DNA from: an uncultured Eubacteriales bacterium
GTDB lineage: Bacteria > Bacillota > Clostridia > Oscillospirales > Oscillospiraceae
Length of the DNA: 54,749 nucleotides
Direction: 5' to 3'
Assembly: GCA_900546915.1 (NCBI GenBank)
Contig: UREY01000013.1
Span: forward strand, 1 to 54,749
Position numbers and translations under genes: made by a program. The notes below the pieces were generated by a model. The model did not search any database. It saw only the letters and a list, made by a program, of their open reading frames with translations, and was not told where the DNA came from. Shown piece after piece: positions 16,345 to 25,122 of this stretch (the stretch's first letter is position 1; every line of letters starts with the position of its first letter).

Positions 16345-17142
16345 ATGCTTATGAGACGATGGATTTGTCTGCTCCTGAGTGCATGGCTGCTGGTTCTGGC
16401 AGCTGGGTGCGGGCAGGAGGACCGGGCACAACGGCAGGATTGGGATGCGGTACAGGCGGACGGAACGTTGCGTATTGGCGTGACACAGTGTCCTCCTTTT
16501 AGTCAGAAGGGGCCGGACGGAACCTGGTCCGGCTTTGATATGGATTTGGCGCGAGCCGTATGTGAGAAGCTGGAGGTGGAGCCGGTATTTGTGGAACTGG
16601 ACTGGTCCGGCCGGACAGACGCATTGAACCGGGGAGAGGTCATGTGCCTTTGGAGTGGACTTACCGCCCGCTCGGACTTGCTGGAGACCCTGGATTTTAC
16701 GCAGACCTACTTGGCCAGCCGGCCGGTCCTGGTTGTCTTGTGGGAGGATGTGGAGTTGTACCGGACGGTTGAGCAGCTCAAAGGAAAAACCCTGGCGGTG
16801 GAAAGCGGCTCCGCCGGAGAAAGTGCCGTGGCGGCTTGTTTGCCGGAGGCCGAGGCAGATCCGGTGGCCAGCCAGCAGGCGGCTTTGGAGGCCGTGCTGG
16901 ACGGAACTGCACAGGGGGCCGTGGTTGATCTGCTGGTGGCCCGGAATGCAGTTGAGACGAATCAAAAGTTGACGGTACAGATGTCCCTGGAGCTGGGAAC
17001 GGAAGAATTGGCCGTGGCTGTGGCGCGTAGCAGCGATTTGACGGCCAAAATCAATCAGGCCCTGACGGCGCTGCAGCAGGAGGGGGTCTTGGATGATTTG
17101 GCGGCGCAATATGGCCTGACGGAGGAGCTGATTGCCGGCTAG
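16345..17142 (+). CDS. extracellular solute-binding lipoprotein, family 3 (amino-acid type)
   Basis: The 265-residue protein starts with a basic stretch and hydrophobic signal ending in the lipobox VLAAGC, so it should be lipid-anchored outside the membrane. The mature part follows the family 3 pattern: DGTLRIGVTQCPPFSQ, WSGFDMDLARAVCEKL, SGLTARSDLLETLDFTQTY, LKGKTLAVESGSAGE. These proteins usually bring polar amino acids or opine-like ligands to an ABC permease. None is encoded nearby, so it may serve a distant transporter or act in sensing. The start at 16345 follows AGGAG by 6 bases. It appears monocistronic, with its own promoter. Confidence 0.85.
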   Translation: MLMRRWICLLLSAWLLVLAAGCGQEDRAQRQDWDAVQADGTLRIGVTQCPPFSQKGPDGTWSGFDMDLARAVCEKLEVEPVFVELDWSGRTDALNRGEVMCLWSGLTARSDLLETLDFTQTYLASRPVLVVLWEDVELYRTVEQLKGKTLAVESGSAGESAVAACLPEAEADPVASQQAALEAVLDGTAQGAVVDLLVARNAVETNQKLTVQMSLELGTEELAVAVARSSDLTAKINQALTALQQEGVLDDLAAQYGLTEELIAG

Positions 17143-17196
17143 TTCCTCTTTTCTACAAAATTTTTCATTTTGTCCGCCAAAAGCTCATTTTTTGCG

Positions 17197-17224
17197 TTGC
17201 AAATTCCCAATTGCATATTATAAT
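17197..17224 (+). promoter_or_regulatory. promoter of the LtaS-like gene
   Basis: TTGCAA (17197-17202), 16 bases, TATAAT (17219-17224). The start codon lies 53 bases further on. Confidence 0.65.
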
Positions 17225-17276
17225 AGGTGATAGTGTTTGATAGCCGGCTTGGTTGCTGCTGCAGGGAGGAATGCGC

Positions 17277-19463
17277 ATGAGTGAAAATAGACAGATTTTA
17301 CAGGCAAAAAGACGACGGGATGCTGCACACCAACCGTCCGGAGAGGATGGCTTCGCGCCTTCCGGCGGCCGTGCAAGGCTGCGCGGGGAAGAGCCGTCGG
17401 AGACGAGGCCTCCGGTTCGAAGGAACCGCCGGGGAAAGTTCCGGGCGGAACAGTCCGCTTTGCGGAAATTCCGCCGGAACCGGTATTGGCTGCTGCTTTT
17501 TTTGTGGCTGGCCCTGGTATATTCCGAAATCGTGGTCCGGAGCAGTACCATTTCCGCAGTGTTCTGGCGTGCCGGCTTATGGCTCGGCATGCTGTTTGCC
17601 ATTCCTTCCGCCATGCTGGTCTTTTTGCTGGCAACACAGTTTAAGCCGAAGTGGAACCGAATTGTGGTATTGGTGTTTTTAGCGGTGACCTATTTGCTGT
17701 ACGCCTCGCAATTGGTTTATTACAAGGTTTTTTCCCAGTACTATTCTGCCACCTCCATGGGCAATGCCGGACAGGTTGCGCAGTTTTGGCAGGTTGTCTT
17801 GTCTACAATTTGGAAAAATTTAATCAAATTGCTGATTTTGGCGGCGCCGTTGATTTTTATGGCGGCGTGGGGCAGGCGCTTTTTTGGTTTTCGGGGCGGC
17901 GTCCCCTGGCAAAGCTCCGTATTTCTAGGCGGAGTGACAGTCCTATGTTACTTTGTAATTACGTGGATCCTTCCGCTGTGGGGGACAGATGCGCAATCGC
18001 CGTATAGCATGTTTCACAATGTCAACGGTTTAAAGGAATCCGCCGCCCAGTTGGGACTGGGTACGGCTTTTTCCCGGGATGTAAAATGGACGGTAACCGG
18101 TGGAGGCGGTTCCGGCTCTCTTGTTTTGCCGGAATCTACGGATCCCCCAGAGACCTCGGAAGAGGGGGCAAGCGCAGCCCAAACGTCGGAGCCGCCGGAG
18201 GCGACGGAGCCGGAAGCGGACGCAGGTCCTAACGTATTGAATCTTGATTTTGATGCGTTGATTGCCGGAGAAGACAATGAAGAAATCCGGCAAATGCATG
18301 AATACTTTAACAGCATTCAGCCGACGAACAAAAATGAAAAAACCGGGATGTTTGAAGGGTGTAATCTGATCCTCATTACGGCAGAAGGCTTTTCCCACCT
18401 GGCCATTGATCCGGAACGCACGCCGACCTTGTATAAGCTGCAGACGGAAGGCTTCTATTTTACCAATTTCTATACTCCCATTTGGAGCGTTTCGACTTCC
18501 GACGGCGAGTATGTGGCGGTGACCGGCACCATTCCAAAATCCGGCGTGTGGAGCTTCTACCGTTCTTCGGATAACTATATGCCTCTGACCATGTGTGCCC
18601 AGTTAAAAAATTTGGGATACAGCGCGTATGCGTACCACGATCATGACTATGCCTACTATGACCGGGATCTGTCCCATCCCAATTTGGGATATATTTACAA
18701 GGGCGTGGGAAACGGTTTGGAAATCACGGAATCCTGGCCGGAATCCGACCTGGAAATGATTGATGTTACCACCGGAGAATATATCAACGAAGAACCGTTC
18801 CATGCCTACTATATGACGGTTTCCGGACATCTGGAATACAACTTTGCAGGCAACGCCATGGCGATGAAGAATAAGGACCTGGTGGAAGATGAGCCCTACA
18901 GTGAGCATGTGCGGGCCTATCTGGCTTGTCAGATTGAATTGGACCGGGCCCTGGAGCTGCTGTTAAAGCGGCTGGAGGAAGCCGGTGTGGCGGAGAACAC
19001 CGTCATCGCCCTGACGGCGGACCACTACCCCTACGGCCTGACCAATGAGGAGCAAAGCGAGTTGGCGGGACACACGCTGGAGGAGAATTTTGAGCTGTAT
19101 CGCAATGCCTGTATCATTTATAAGAAAGGCATGACTCCGGAGCAGGTGGACCGTCCCTGTTCGTCGCTGGATTTGCTCCCCACTTTGTGTAATCTATTTG
19201 GTTTGGACTTTGACTCCCGGCTATATATGGGTCAGGACGTTTTTTCGGAGGCAGATCCCCTGATCATTTTCTCCAACCGAAGCTGGATTACGGACCGGGC
19301 TTCGTATAACTCGCAGACCGGGGAAGTGATCAATTTCACGGATGAGGAAGTTTCCGACGATTATATCCAATCCATTAAAGACGCGGTCAACAACAAATTC
19401 ACCATTTCGGCCCGGATTCTGGATCAAGATTACTGGAGAGTTTTGTTCCAGCCGGATTCCTGA
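17277..19463 (+). CDS. LTA synthase family sulfatase-fold glycerolphosphate transferase
   Basis: Family members polymerise or transfer glycerolphosphate from phosphatidylglycerol onto lipid or glycan anchors at the outer membrane face. After a long basic cytoplasmic N-terminus (~65 residues) there are about five membrane segments to residue ~240, a Pro/Thr/Glu-rich linker (~280-320), then the extracellular sulfatase domain. Active-site motifs: LITAEGFSHLAI (metal Glu), VSTSDGEYVA (nucleophilic Thr near residue ~405, compare TSDSEF in LtaS), TVSGHLEYNF, and LTADHYPYG (metal Asp-His). The 728 residues exceed the usual ~640, because of the N-terminus and linker. Start 17277 follows GGGAGG by 7 bases. 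Type IV or I lipoteichoic-like polymer cannot be told apart. Confidence 0.87.
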   Translation: MSENRQILQAKRRRDAAHQPSGEDGFAPSGGRARLRGEEPSETRPPVRRNRRGKFRAEQSALRKFRRNRYWLLLFLWLALVYSEIVVRSSTISAVFWRAGLWLGMLFAIPSAMLVFLLATQFKPKWNRIVVLVFLAVTYLLYASQLVYYKVFSQYYSATSMGNAGQVAQFWQVVLSTIWKNLIKLLILAAPLIFMAAWGRRFFGFRGGVPWQSSVFLGGVTVLCYFVITWILPLWGTDAQSPYSMFHNVNGLKESAAQLGLGTAFSRDVKWTVTGGGGSGSLVLPESTDPPETSEEGASAAQTSEPPEATEPEADAGPNVLNLDFDALIAGEDNEEIRQMHEYFNSIQPTNKNEKTGMFEGCNLILITAEGFSHLAIDPERTPTLYKLQTEGFYFTNFYTPIWSVSTSDGEYVAVTGTIPKSGVWSFYRSSDNYMPLTMCAQLKNLGYSAYAYHDHDYAYYDRDLSHPNLGYIYKGVGNGLEITESWPESDLEMIDVTTGEYINEEPFHAYYMTVSGHLEYNFAGNAMAMKNKDLVEDEPYSEHVRAYLACQIELDRALELLLKRLEEAGVAENTVIALTADHYPYGLTNEEQSELAGHTLEENFELYRNACIIYKKGMTPEQVDRPCSSLDLLPTLCNLFGLDFDSRLYMGQDVFSEADPLIIFSNRSWITDRASYNSQTGEVINFTDEEVSDDYIQSIKDAVNNKFTISARILDQDYWRVLFQPDS

Positions 19464-19472
19464 GGGCTTTTC

Positions 19473-19513
19473 GGGACGCTGCCGGTGCACCATGTGCCGC
19501 AGCGTCCCGTTTA
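19473..19513 (+). terminator. terminator after the LtaS-like gene
   Basis: GGGACGCTGC (19473-19482) pairs perfectly with 19499-19508, and the loop can extend the stem with wobble pairs. The tail GTTTAT is short in T, so efficiency is uncertain. Confidence 0.65.
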
Positions 19514-19543
19514 TCACAAGTTCAACGGCTTTCAGATATGCAT

Positions 19544-19572
19544 TTGCATCAGGAGGCCGGATATGATATAGT
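19544..19572 (+). promoter_or_regulatory. promoter of murB
   Basis: TTGCAT (19544-19549), 17 bases, TATAGT (19567-19572) with extended TGA; the ATG is 36 bases downstream. Confidence 0.68.
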
Positions 19573-19607
19573 AACAGCATCTATTTTTGAAAGATCCGGA
19601 GGCGCTT

Positions 19608-20519
19608 ATGAGGGAATTGACACAGCTGCAGCAGGCGATTCAGGCGGCCTTTCCGCAGACTCAGCTGAGATTTGAGGAACCGTTGGCCCGGCATACTTCA
19701 TTTAAGATTGGCGGTCCTTGTGAGGTCATGGCCTTCCCCTGTGGGATACAGGAGCTGTCGGACCTGCTCCGGTGGGCCCACAGCCATGAGGTGCAGCCGG
19801 CTATTTTAGGCGCCGGCACCAATGTGCTGGCTGCAGACGCCGGGCGGCGGGGACTGGTCATTTGCACCCGGGGCTGTCTGGACGGAATGACCCAGGTAGA
19901 CGATACCCATATTCGGGTTCTGGCAGGCGTATCTATGGCCAGAGCGGCAAACTTCGCCGCCGGTTTGGGCCTGTCCGGGTTGGAATTTGCCCACGGCATC
20001 CCCGGCTCGGTTGGCGGCGGCCTGTATATGAATGCCGGCGCCTACGGCGGTGAGATGAAGCAGGTGGCGGTGCGTACGGAATATCTGGATGCAGCGGGCA
20101 ACCTGCGCTGCTTGGATGGAGCAGAGCAGGAATTTTCCTACCGGAGAAGCGCAATCACGGGCTCCACCCATGTCATTGTAGCGGGGACCTTTGCGCTGAC
20201 GCCCGACGCTGAATCCAAGATTCGGGAAACTATGCAGGAGCTGATGGCAAGGCGAAAAGCTTCCCAGCCTCTGGAGCTTCCCTCCGCCGGTTCTACCTTT
20301 AAACGGCCGGTGGGTGGGTATGCTGCAGCGCTGATTGAGCAGGCAGGTTTAAAGGGCGTGCAGATTGGCGGCGCTGCCGTATCCTCCAAACACACCGGAT
20401 TCGTGGTGAATTTGGGAGGCGCTACGGAAGCCGATGTCCTGGCGCTGATTGCATATATCCAAAAAAGAGTTCTGGAAACCTCCGGAATTGCGTTGGAGAC
20501 GGAGGTCATCCGCCTGTGA
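19608..20519 (+). CDS. murB: UDP-N-acetylenolpyruvoylglucosamine reductase
   Basis: MurB reduces UDP-GlcNAc-enolpyruvate to UDP-MurNAc with NADPH and FAD, the second committed step of peptidoglycan synthesis. Motifs: HTSFKIGGPCEV, LGAGTNVLAAD (FAD loop), GIPGSVGGGLYMNAGAYGGE (flavin binding), FSYRRSAI (catalytic Arg), PSAGSTFKRP (proton-donor Ser) and the short C-terminal type II pattern ending in LETEVIRL. The 303-residue length is typical. The ATG at 19608 follows GGAGG by 5 bases; an upstream ATG at 19587 lacks a site. whiA follows after 111 bases, in the same direction as in many Firmicutes. Confidence 0.95.
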   Translation: MRELTQLQQAIQAAFPQTQLRFEEPLARHTSFKIGGPCEVMAFPCGIQELSDLLRWAHSHEVQPAILGAGTNVLAADAGRRGLVICTRGCLDGMTQVDDTHIRVLAGVSMARAANFAAGLGLSGLEFAHGIPGSVGGGLYMNAGAYGGEMKQVAVRTEYLDAAGNLRCLDGAEQEFSYRRSAITGSTHVIVAGTFALTPDAESKIRETMQELMARRKASQPLELPSAGSTFKRPVGGYAAALIEQAGLKGVQIGGAAVSSKHTGFVVNLGGATEADVLALIAYIQKRVLETSGIALETEVIRL

Positions 20520-20630
20520 CACGAACTGCCGGAGCTGTTGCGTGGCCCCATCGTGCCAAGAAAACGTGCCCGGCGGATTTGACAGGTTACCGGATGCGAA
20601 TCGATTGGAAGAGATAGAAGGAGATTTCTT

Positions 20631-21539
20631 ATGTCCTTTTCCGCTCAGGTAAAAAGTGAGCTTTGCCGGATCTTTCCGGCCCGCACGTGCTGCGTGTTGG
20701 CGGAGTGCTTCGGGATTTTGCTATACTGTAATACATTTCACGGGGATCTTGTTCGGATTGTGACAGAGAGCCGGGAATTGTGCGATTTGTTGCCCAGACT
20801 TTTTCGAAAGGCATTTTCCCTTTCCTTTGACGAGATGCCGGAATCCCAGGGGACCAAGCATTCTTTTGTCATGACGGATCCGGAGAAGCTGCGAACGATT
20901 TTGGAGGCGTACGGGTTCAGCCGGGAAGACACGATTGCGCTGCATGTCAATCTGAGCGTGCTGGAGGAGGATTGCTGCAAGTCTGCCTTTCTTCGCGGGG
21001 CTTTCCTGGCAGGCGGCTCTGTGACGGACCCGGCAAAAGGATATCACTTAGAGCTTGCCACGTCTCATAGCTTTGTGAGCCGGGAAACCTCCCCCCTGAT
21101 TCAAGAAATGCTGGGGGCCTATCCGAAGCAGGCCAAGCGGGGCGGGAGCGATGTGCTGTATTTTAAACAAAGCGACCTCATTGCGGATTTTCTCACGTTG
21201 CTGGGCGCGCCGATCTCTGCAATGGGAATTATTGAGGCTAAGCTGGAAAAAGAGCTGAAAAACAAAGTCAACCGCCGATGTAACTGCGACGATGCCAATA
21301 CCTCCAAGGTTGTGGACGCTGCGCAGGAGCAGCTGGCGGCGATCCGGCGCCTGTCGGAAGCCGGGCAGCTGGAGTCCCTGCCGGATAAATTGCTTCAGGC
21401 GGCTAAGGCCCGGCAGGAGAATCCTGAGAGCAATCTGACCGAGCTGGCGGGTCTGATGAATCCGCCCATTACCAAATCCTCCATGAGCCACCGTTTGCGG
21501 CGCTTGGTGGAGCTGGCGCGGCCGAAGGAGGAAATGTAA
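20631..21539 (+). CDS. whiA: WhiA family DNA-binding regulator
   Basis: WhiA has an N-terminal fold derived from LAGLIDADG homing endonucleases and a C-terminal helix-turn-helix. Visible are SFSAQVKSELCRI at the start, CKSAFLRGAFLAGGSVTDP, CNCDDANTSKVVDAA, and the HTH part LTELAGLMNPPITKSSMSHR. It controls sporulation genes in Streptomyces and affects division and chromosome segregation in Bacillus; the role here is unproven. The 302-residue length fits. AAGGAG lies 8 bases before the ATG. The rapZ and yvcK genes that normally precede it are absent; murB takes that place. The stop codon is directly followed by the dnaE ATG. Confidence 0.95.
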   Translation: MSFSAQVKSELCRIFPARTCCVLAECFGILLYCNTFHGDLVRIVTESRELCDLLPRLFRKAFSLSFDEMPESQGTKHSFVMTDPEKLRTILEAYGFSREDTIALHVNLSVLEEDCCKSAFLRGAFLAGGSVTDPAKGYHLELATSHSFVSRETSPLIQEMLGAYPKQAKRGGSDVLYFKQSDLIADFLTLLGAPISAMGIIEAKLEKELKNKVNRRCNCDDANTSKVVDAAQEQLAAIRRLSEAGQLESLPDKLLQAAKARQENPESNLTELAGLMNPPITKSSMSHRLRRLVELARPKEEM

Positions 21540-24500
21540 ATGGGTTTTGTTCATTTGCACGTTCATACAGAGTATAGTCTTCTGGACGGGGCCTGCCGCA
21601 TCGGTAGCCTGATGGACCGGGTCAAAGAGCTGGGTCAGGAGGCGGTGGCCATCACGGACCATGGGGTCATGTATGGCGTCATTGATTTTTACAAAGCCGC
21701 CAAAGCCGCCGGCATTAAGCCGGTGATCGGCTGCGAGGTTTACGTGGCGCCCCGAACCATGGCCGATCGGGTCCACGGCGTAGACAACGAATCCTATCAC
21801 CTGGTTTTGCTGTGTAAGGATATGGAGGGCTACGCCAATTTGTCCACCTTGGTCTCCGAGGGCTTTCTTCATGGCTTTTATGGTAAGCCCAGGGTGGATC
21901 TGCAGCTGCTGCGTCGGCATGCAAAAGGCCTGATTGCCCTGTCGGCTTGCCTGGCGGGGGCAATTCCCCAGCGGCTGATGGAGCAGGATTATGACGGGGC
22001 CAAGGCCTATGCATTGGAGTTGTCGGAGATTTTCGGGCCGGAAAACTTCTATCTGGAGCTTCAGGATCACGGCATAGAAGCCCAGCGAACGGTGAACCAG
22101 GGCCTTTACCGCCTGTCCCGGGAGACGGGACTGCCCATGGTGGTGACCAACGACGCACATTATTTGCGCAAAGAGGATGCCAAAATTCAGGATGTTTTGC
22201 TGTGCGTGCAAACGGCCAAAACAGTAAGCGACCCCAACCGGATGAGATTTGAGACGGAAGAGTTTTATGTAAAAAGCGAGGACGAACTGCGCGTTCGTTT
22301 CCCCAACGTTGCCGATGCCTTTGAAAATACGGTGAAGATCGCCCAGCGGTGCAACGTGGAATTTGTGTTCAACCAGTATAAGCTGCCTTCCTTTCCGGTG
22401 CCCGAGGGCTACACCGACGAGGCATATTTTCGCATGCTGTGCATGAAAGGGTTCCAAGAGCGGTATCCCAGCCAGCCGGAGGCTTACAGGCAGCGCCTGG
22501 AATATGAAATCGGCGTCATCAGCAAAATGGGATATGTAAATTACTATCTGATTGTCTGGGATTTCATCCGATATGCCAAGGAGTCCGGGATTCCGGTAGG
22601 CCCTGGACGCGGTTCCGGCGCGGCATCCATTGCGGCCTATTGCCTGCACATAACGGAAGTAGACCCTATGAAATACGCCTTGATTTTTGAGCGGTTTTTA
22701 AACCCGGAGCGGGTGAGTATGCCGGACTTTGATACGGACTTCTGTCAGGAGCGCCGGGGCGAGGTCATTGAGTACGTGATGCAAAAATACGGCGCAGACC
22801 ATGTGGCCCAGATCGTCACATTCGGCACCATGGCGGCCCGAGGCGCCATCCGGGATGTGGGACGCGCCTTGAATTTTACCTATGGCGAGACGGATGTAGT
22901 GGCCAAGCTGGTGCCTGCGACGCCGCATATTACGTTGGATGAGGCATTGAAAACCTCTCCCAGGCTCAAGGAAATGTACGACGGAGAGGAACGGGTCCGC
23001 ACGCTCATCGATACGGCCCGGGCCTTGGAGGGGATGCCCCGGAATACGTCGACCCATGCAGCCGGTGTGGTTATCACCAAGCTTCCGGTGGAGCATTATG
23101 TACCGCTGTCAAAAAATGACGACACAATCGTGACGCAGTACCCCATGACCACCATCGAAGAGCTGGGTCTTTTGAAAATGGATTTTCTGGGGTTGCGAAA
23201 CCTGACGGTAATTGCAGAGGCGGAGACGGAAATACGGAAAACAGAGCCCGAATTTTCCATGGACCGCATCCCAGATGATGATCCGCACATTTATACGATG
23301 CTATCGGAGGGAAAAACCCAGGGCGTTTTCCAGATGGAATCTGCCGGTATGACCGGGGTTTGCGTCAGTATGAAACCCACTTCCATGGAAGACCTGACGG
23401 CCATTGTGGCGTTATACCGCCCTGGTCCCATGGATTCCATCCCCAGGTTTATTTCCAACAAACTGAACGCACAAAAGGTTACCTATAAAACGCCGCTTCT
23501 GGAGCCGATTCTCCGTGTCACATACGGTTGCATTGTCTACCAGGAACAGGTGATTGAGATATTCCGCAGTCTGGCCGGGTATTCCATGGGACAGGCGGAC
23601 AACATCCGGCGCGCCATTTCCAAAAAGAAGCAGAAAATCATTGAGGCGGAGCGGCATGTCTTCGTTTACGGCGACAAAGAGCAGGGAATTCCCGGAGCAG
23701 TTGCGCAGGGAATTCGAGAGGAAGTCGCCCAGTCCATTTATGACGAAATTGTCGACTTTGGAGATTACGCGTTTAACAAGGCGCATTCTGTGTGCTATGC
23801 GGTAGTGGCCTATCAGACGGCGTATTTGAAGTACTATTATCCGAGGCAGTATATGGCGGCGCTTATGACGTCCGTTTTGGACAGCGCCGGAAAAATTGCC
23901 GGATACATTGCCGAATGCAAGGAGTTGGATATTCCGGTTTTGCCCCCTGATATCAATCATTCCACGGATAAGTTCACGGTGGAACCCGACGGAATCCGGT
24001 TTGGCCTGGGAGCAGTAAAAAATGTAGGACGCGGGTTGATTCGCACCATGACGGCCAAGCGGAATTCCGGCGGCCCGTTCCGGTCGCTGGAGGACTTCCT
24101 CCGCCGCATGGAGGAGGGAGACCTGAATAAACGCGTGGTGGAAAACCTCATTAAATGCGGCGCCATGGACTGTTTCGGGTTGTACCGGAGTCAGCTTTTG
24201 GCGATATACGAGCCGGCAATGGAGGCCGTGGCGGACAGCCGCCGCCGGAATGTGGAAGGACAAATGGGAATGTTTGCCATGCTGGACGACAGCGAGCCCG
24301 AATCCAGTGTGGAGATTCCCAACATCAAGGAAATGAGCCGCTCGGAGCGCATGGCGATGGAAAAGGAGACGACCGGCCTGTATTTGTCCGGCCACCCTAT
24401 GGATGATTACCGGCCCTATCTGAAAAACACACATGTTCTGCCCATTGGCAGCCTGATGGAGGAAGGCCGCCAGGTGGAGGACGAGTCCATTGTCTCTGTG

Positions 24501-24986
24501 GCAGGCATCATTCAGAAGGTGCGTCTGAAAACTACCCGAAATAACTCTATGATGGCCTATGTGACCTTGGAAGACGATACGGCGTCTATGGAGCTCTTGA
24601 CATTTTCCAGCGTATTAAATCAATGCGGCAGCCTGATTCAAGAGGGGAGGGCTGTGGTGGTTTTAGGCCGGTTGTCCATTCGGGATGAAAAAGAGCCGCA
24701 GATTGTGGTCAACCGGGTCCGTTCCATTATGGACTACACAGCGGACGGTTCCCCGGATCCAATTCCCCAGCCGGCAGGAGAAAAGCTCTATTTGCGGCTG
24801 CCTTCAGAATCGGTTCCGGAATACCGTAAGACCAAGGCGGTGTTAAACATGTTCCCCGGAACCAGTCCGGTGCTGCTGTACTTTGCGGATACCAAAGTGC
24901 GCCGGGGCACGATGTGCGGCTTTCAGGAGGACATGCTGCAGGAGCTGATAGCGCTTTTGGGCAAAGACAACGTTGTCTTAAAATAG
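21540..24986 (+). CDS. dnaE: DNA polymerase III subunit alpha (DnaE type)
   Basis: This replicative polymerase of the DnaE branch has the PHP domain at the N-terminus (FVHLHVHTEYSLLDGACR), the palm with GPGRGSGAASIAAYCL, PDFDTDFCQERRGEVIEYV (catalytic Asp pair) and AAGVVITKLPVEHYVPL, the helix-hairpin-helix (DFGDYAFNKAHSVCYA) and a C-terminal OB domain (VSVAGIIQKVRLKTTR). Length 1148 residues is usual for DnaE, unlike PolC. Low-GC Gram-positives use PolC as main replicase and DnaE for initiation of synthesis, so that role is inferred here. The ATG directly follows the whiA TAA, with AAGGAGG in the end of whiA, so translation is probably coupled. Confidence 0.97.
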   Translation: MGFVHLHVHTEYSLLDGACRIGSLMDRVKELGQEAVAITDHGVMYGVIDFYKAAKAAGIKPVIGCEVYVAPRTMADRVHGVDNESYHLVLLCKDMEGYANLSTLVSEGFLHGFYGKPRVDLQLLRRHAKGLIALSACLAGAIPQRLMEQDYDGAKAYALELSEIFGPENFYLELQDHGIEAQRTVNQGLYRLSRETGLPMVVTNDAHYLRKEDAKIQDVLLCVQTAKTVSDPNRMRFETEEFYVKSEDELRVRFPNVADAFENTVKIAQRCNVEFVFNQYKLPSFPVPEGYTDEAYFRMLCMKGFQERYPSQPEAYRQRLEYEIGVISKMGYVNYYLIVWDFIRYAKESGIPVGPGRGSGAASIAAYCLHITEVDPMKYALIFERFLNPERVSMPDFDTDFCQERRGEVIEYVMQKYGADHVAQIVTFGTMAARGAIRDVGRALNFTYGETDVVAKLVPATPHITLDEALKTSPRLKEMYDGEERVRTLIDTARALEGMPRNTSTHAAGVVITKLPVEHYVPLSKNDDTIVTQYPMTTIEELGLLKMDFLGLRNLTVIAEAETEIRKTEPEFSMDRIPDDDPHIYTMLSEGKTQGVFQMESAGMTGVCVSMKPTSMEDLTAIVALYRPGPMDSIPRFISNKLNAQKVTYKTPLLEPILRVTYGCIVYQEQVIEIFRSLAGYSMGQADNIRRAISKKKQKIIEAERHVFVYGDKEQGIPGAVAQGIREEVAQSIYDEIVDFGDYAFNKAHSVCYAVVAYQTAYLKYYYPRQYMAALMTSVLDSAGKIAGYIAECKELDIPVLPPDINHSTDKFTVEPDGIRFGLGAVKNVGRGLIRTMTAKRNSGGPFRSLEDFLRRMEEGDLNKRVVENLIKCGAMDCFGLYRSQLLAIYEPAMEAVADSRRRNVEGQMGMFAMLDDSEPESSVEIPNIKEMSRSERMAMEKETTGLYLSGHPMDDYRPYLKNTHVLPIGSLMEEGRQVEDESIVSVAGIIQKVRLKTTRNNSMMAYVTLEDDTASMELLTFSSVLNQCGSLIQEGRAVVVLGRLSIRDEKEPQIVVNRVRSIMDYTADGSPDPIPQPAGEKLYLRLPSESVPEYRKTKAVLNMFPGTSPVLLYFADTKVRRGTMCGFQEDMLQELIALLGKDNVVLK

Positions 24987-24990
24987 CTTT

Positions 24991-25024
24991 TTCCCCAGGC
25001 TTAAGCTGGAACCGGGAATTTTTC
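24991..25024 (+). terminator. possible weak terminator after dnaE
   Basis: An imperfect hairpin of TTCCC/GGGAA with an inner CAG/CTG pair is followed by TTTTTCTT. The bulge makes it doubtful. Confidence 0.4.
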
Positions 25025-25035
25025 TTCCTGCTGTC

Positions 25036-25064
25036 TTGCCTTTTTCATGGAACTGGTCTATAAT
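25036..25064 (+). promoter_or_regulatory. promoter of the lipoprotein-two-component operon
   Basis: TTGCCT (25036-25041), 17 bases, TATAAT (25059-25064), 58 bases before the ATG at 25123. Confidence 0.7.
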
Positions 25065-25122
25065 AATAAAAATAAAACAAAGTGGGACATTTTGACTTTT
25101 GCCGTGCAGGAGGACGGGCACG

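Noticed and set aside
20579..20584. TTGACA as -35 for whiA
   Set aside because: No acceptable -10 lies 16-18 bases downstream (best is TCGATT).
21048..22649. 533-codon open frame on the minus strand
   Set aside because: It lies opposite whiA and dnaE, whose protein motifs are certain; no ribosome site or family pattern. It is a by-product of GC-rich codon use.
23412..24434. 340-codon minus-strand frame
   Set aside because: Fully opposite the dnaE coding region and without recognisable residues.
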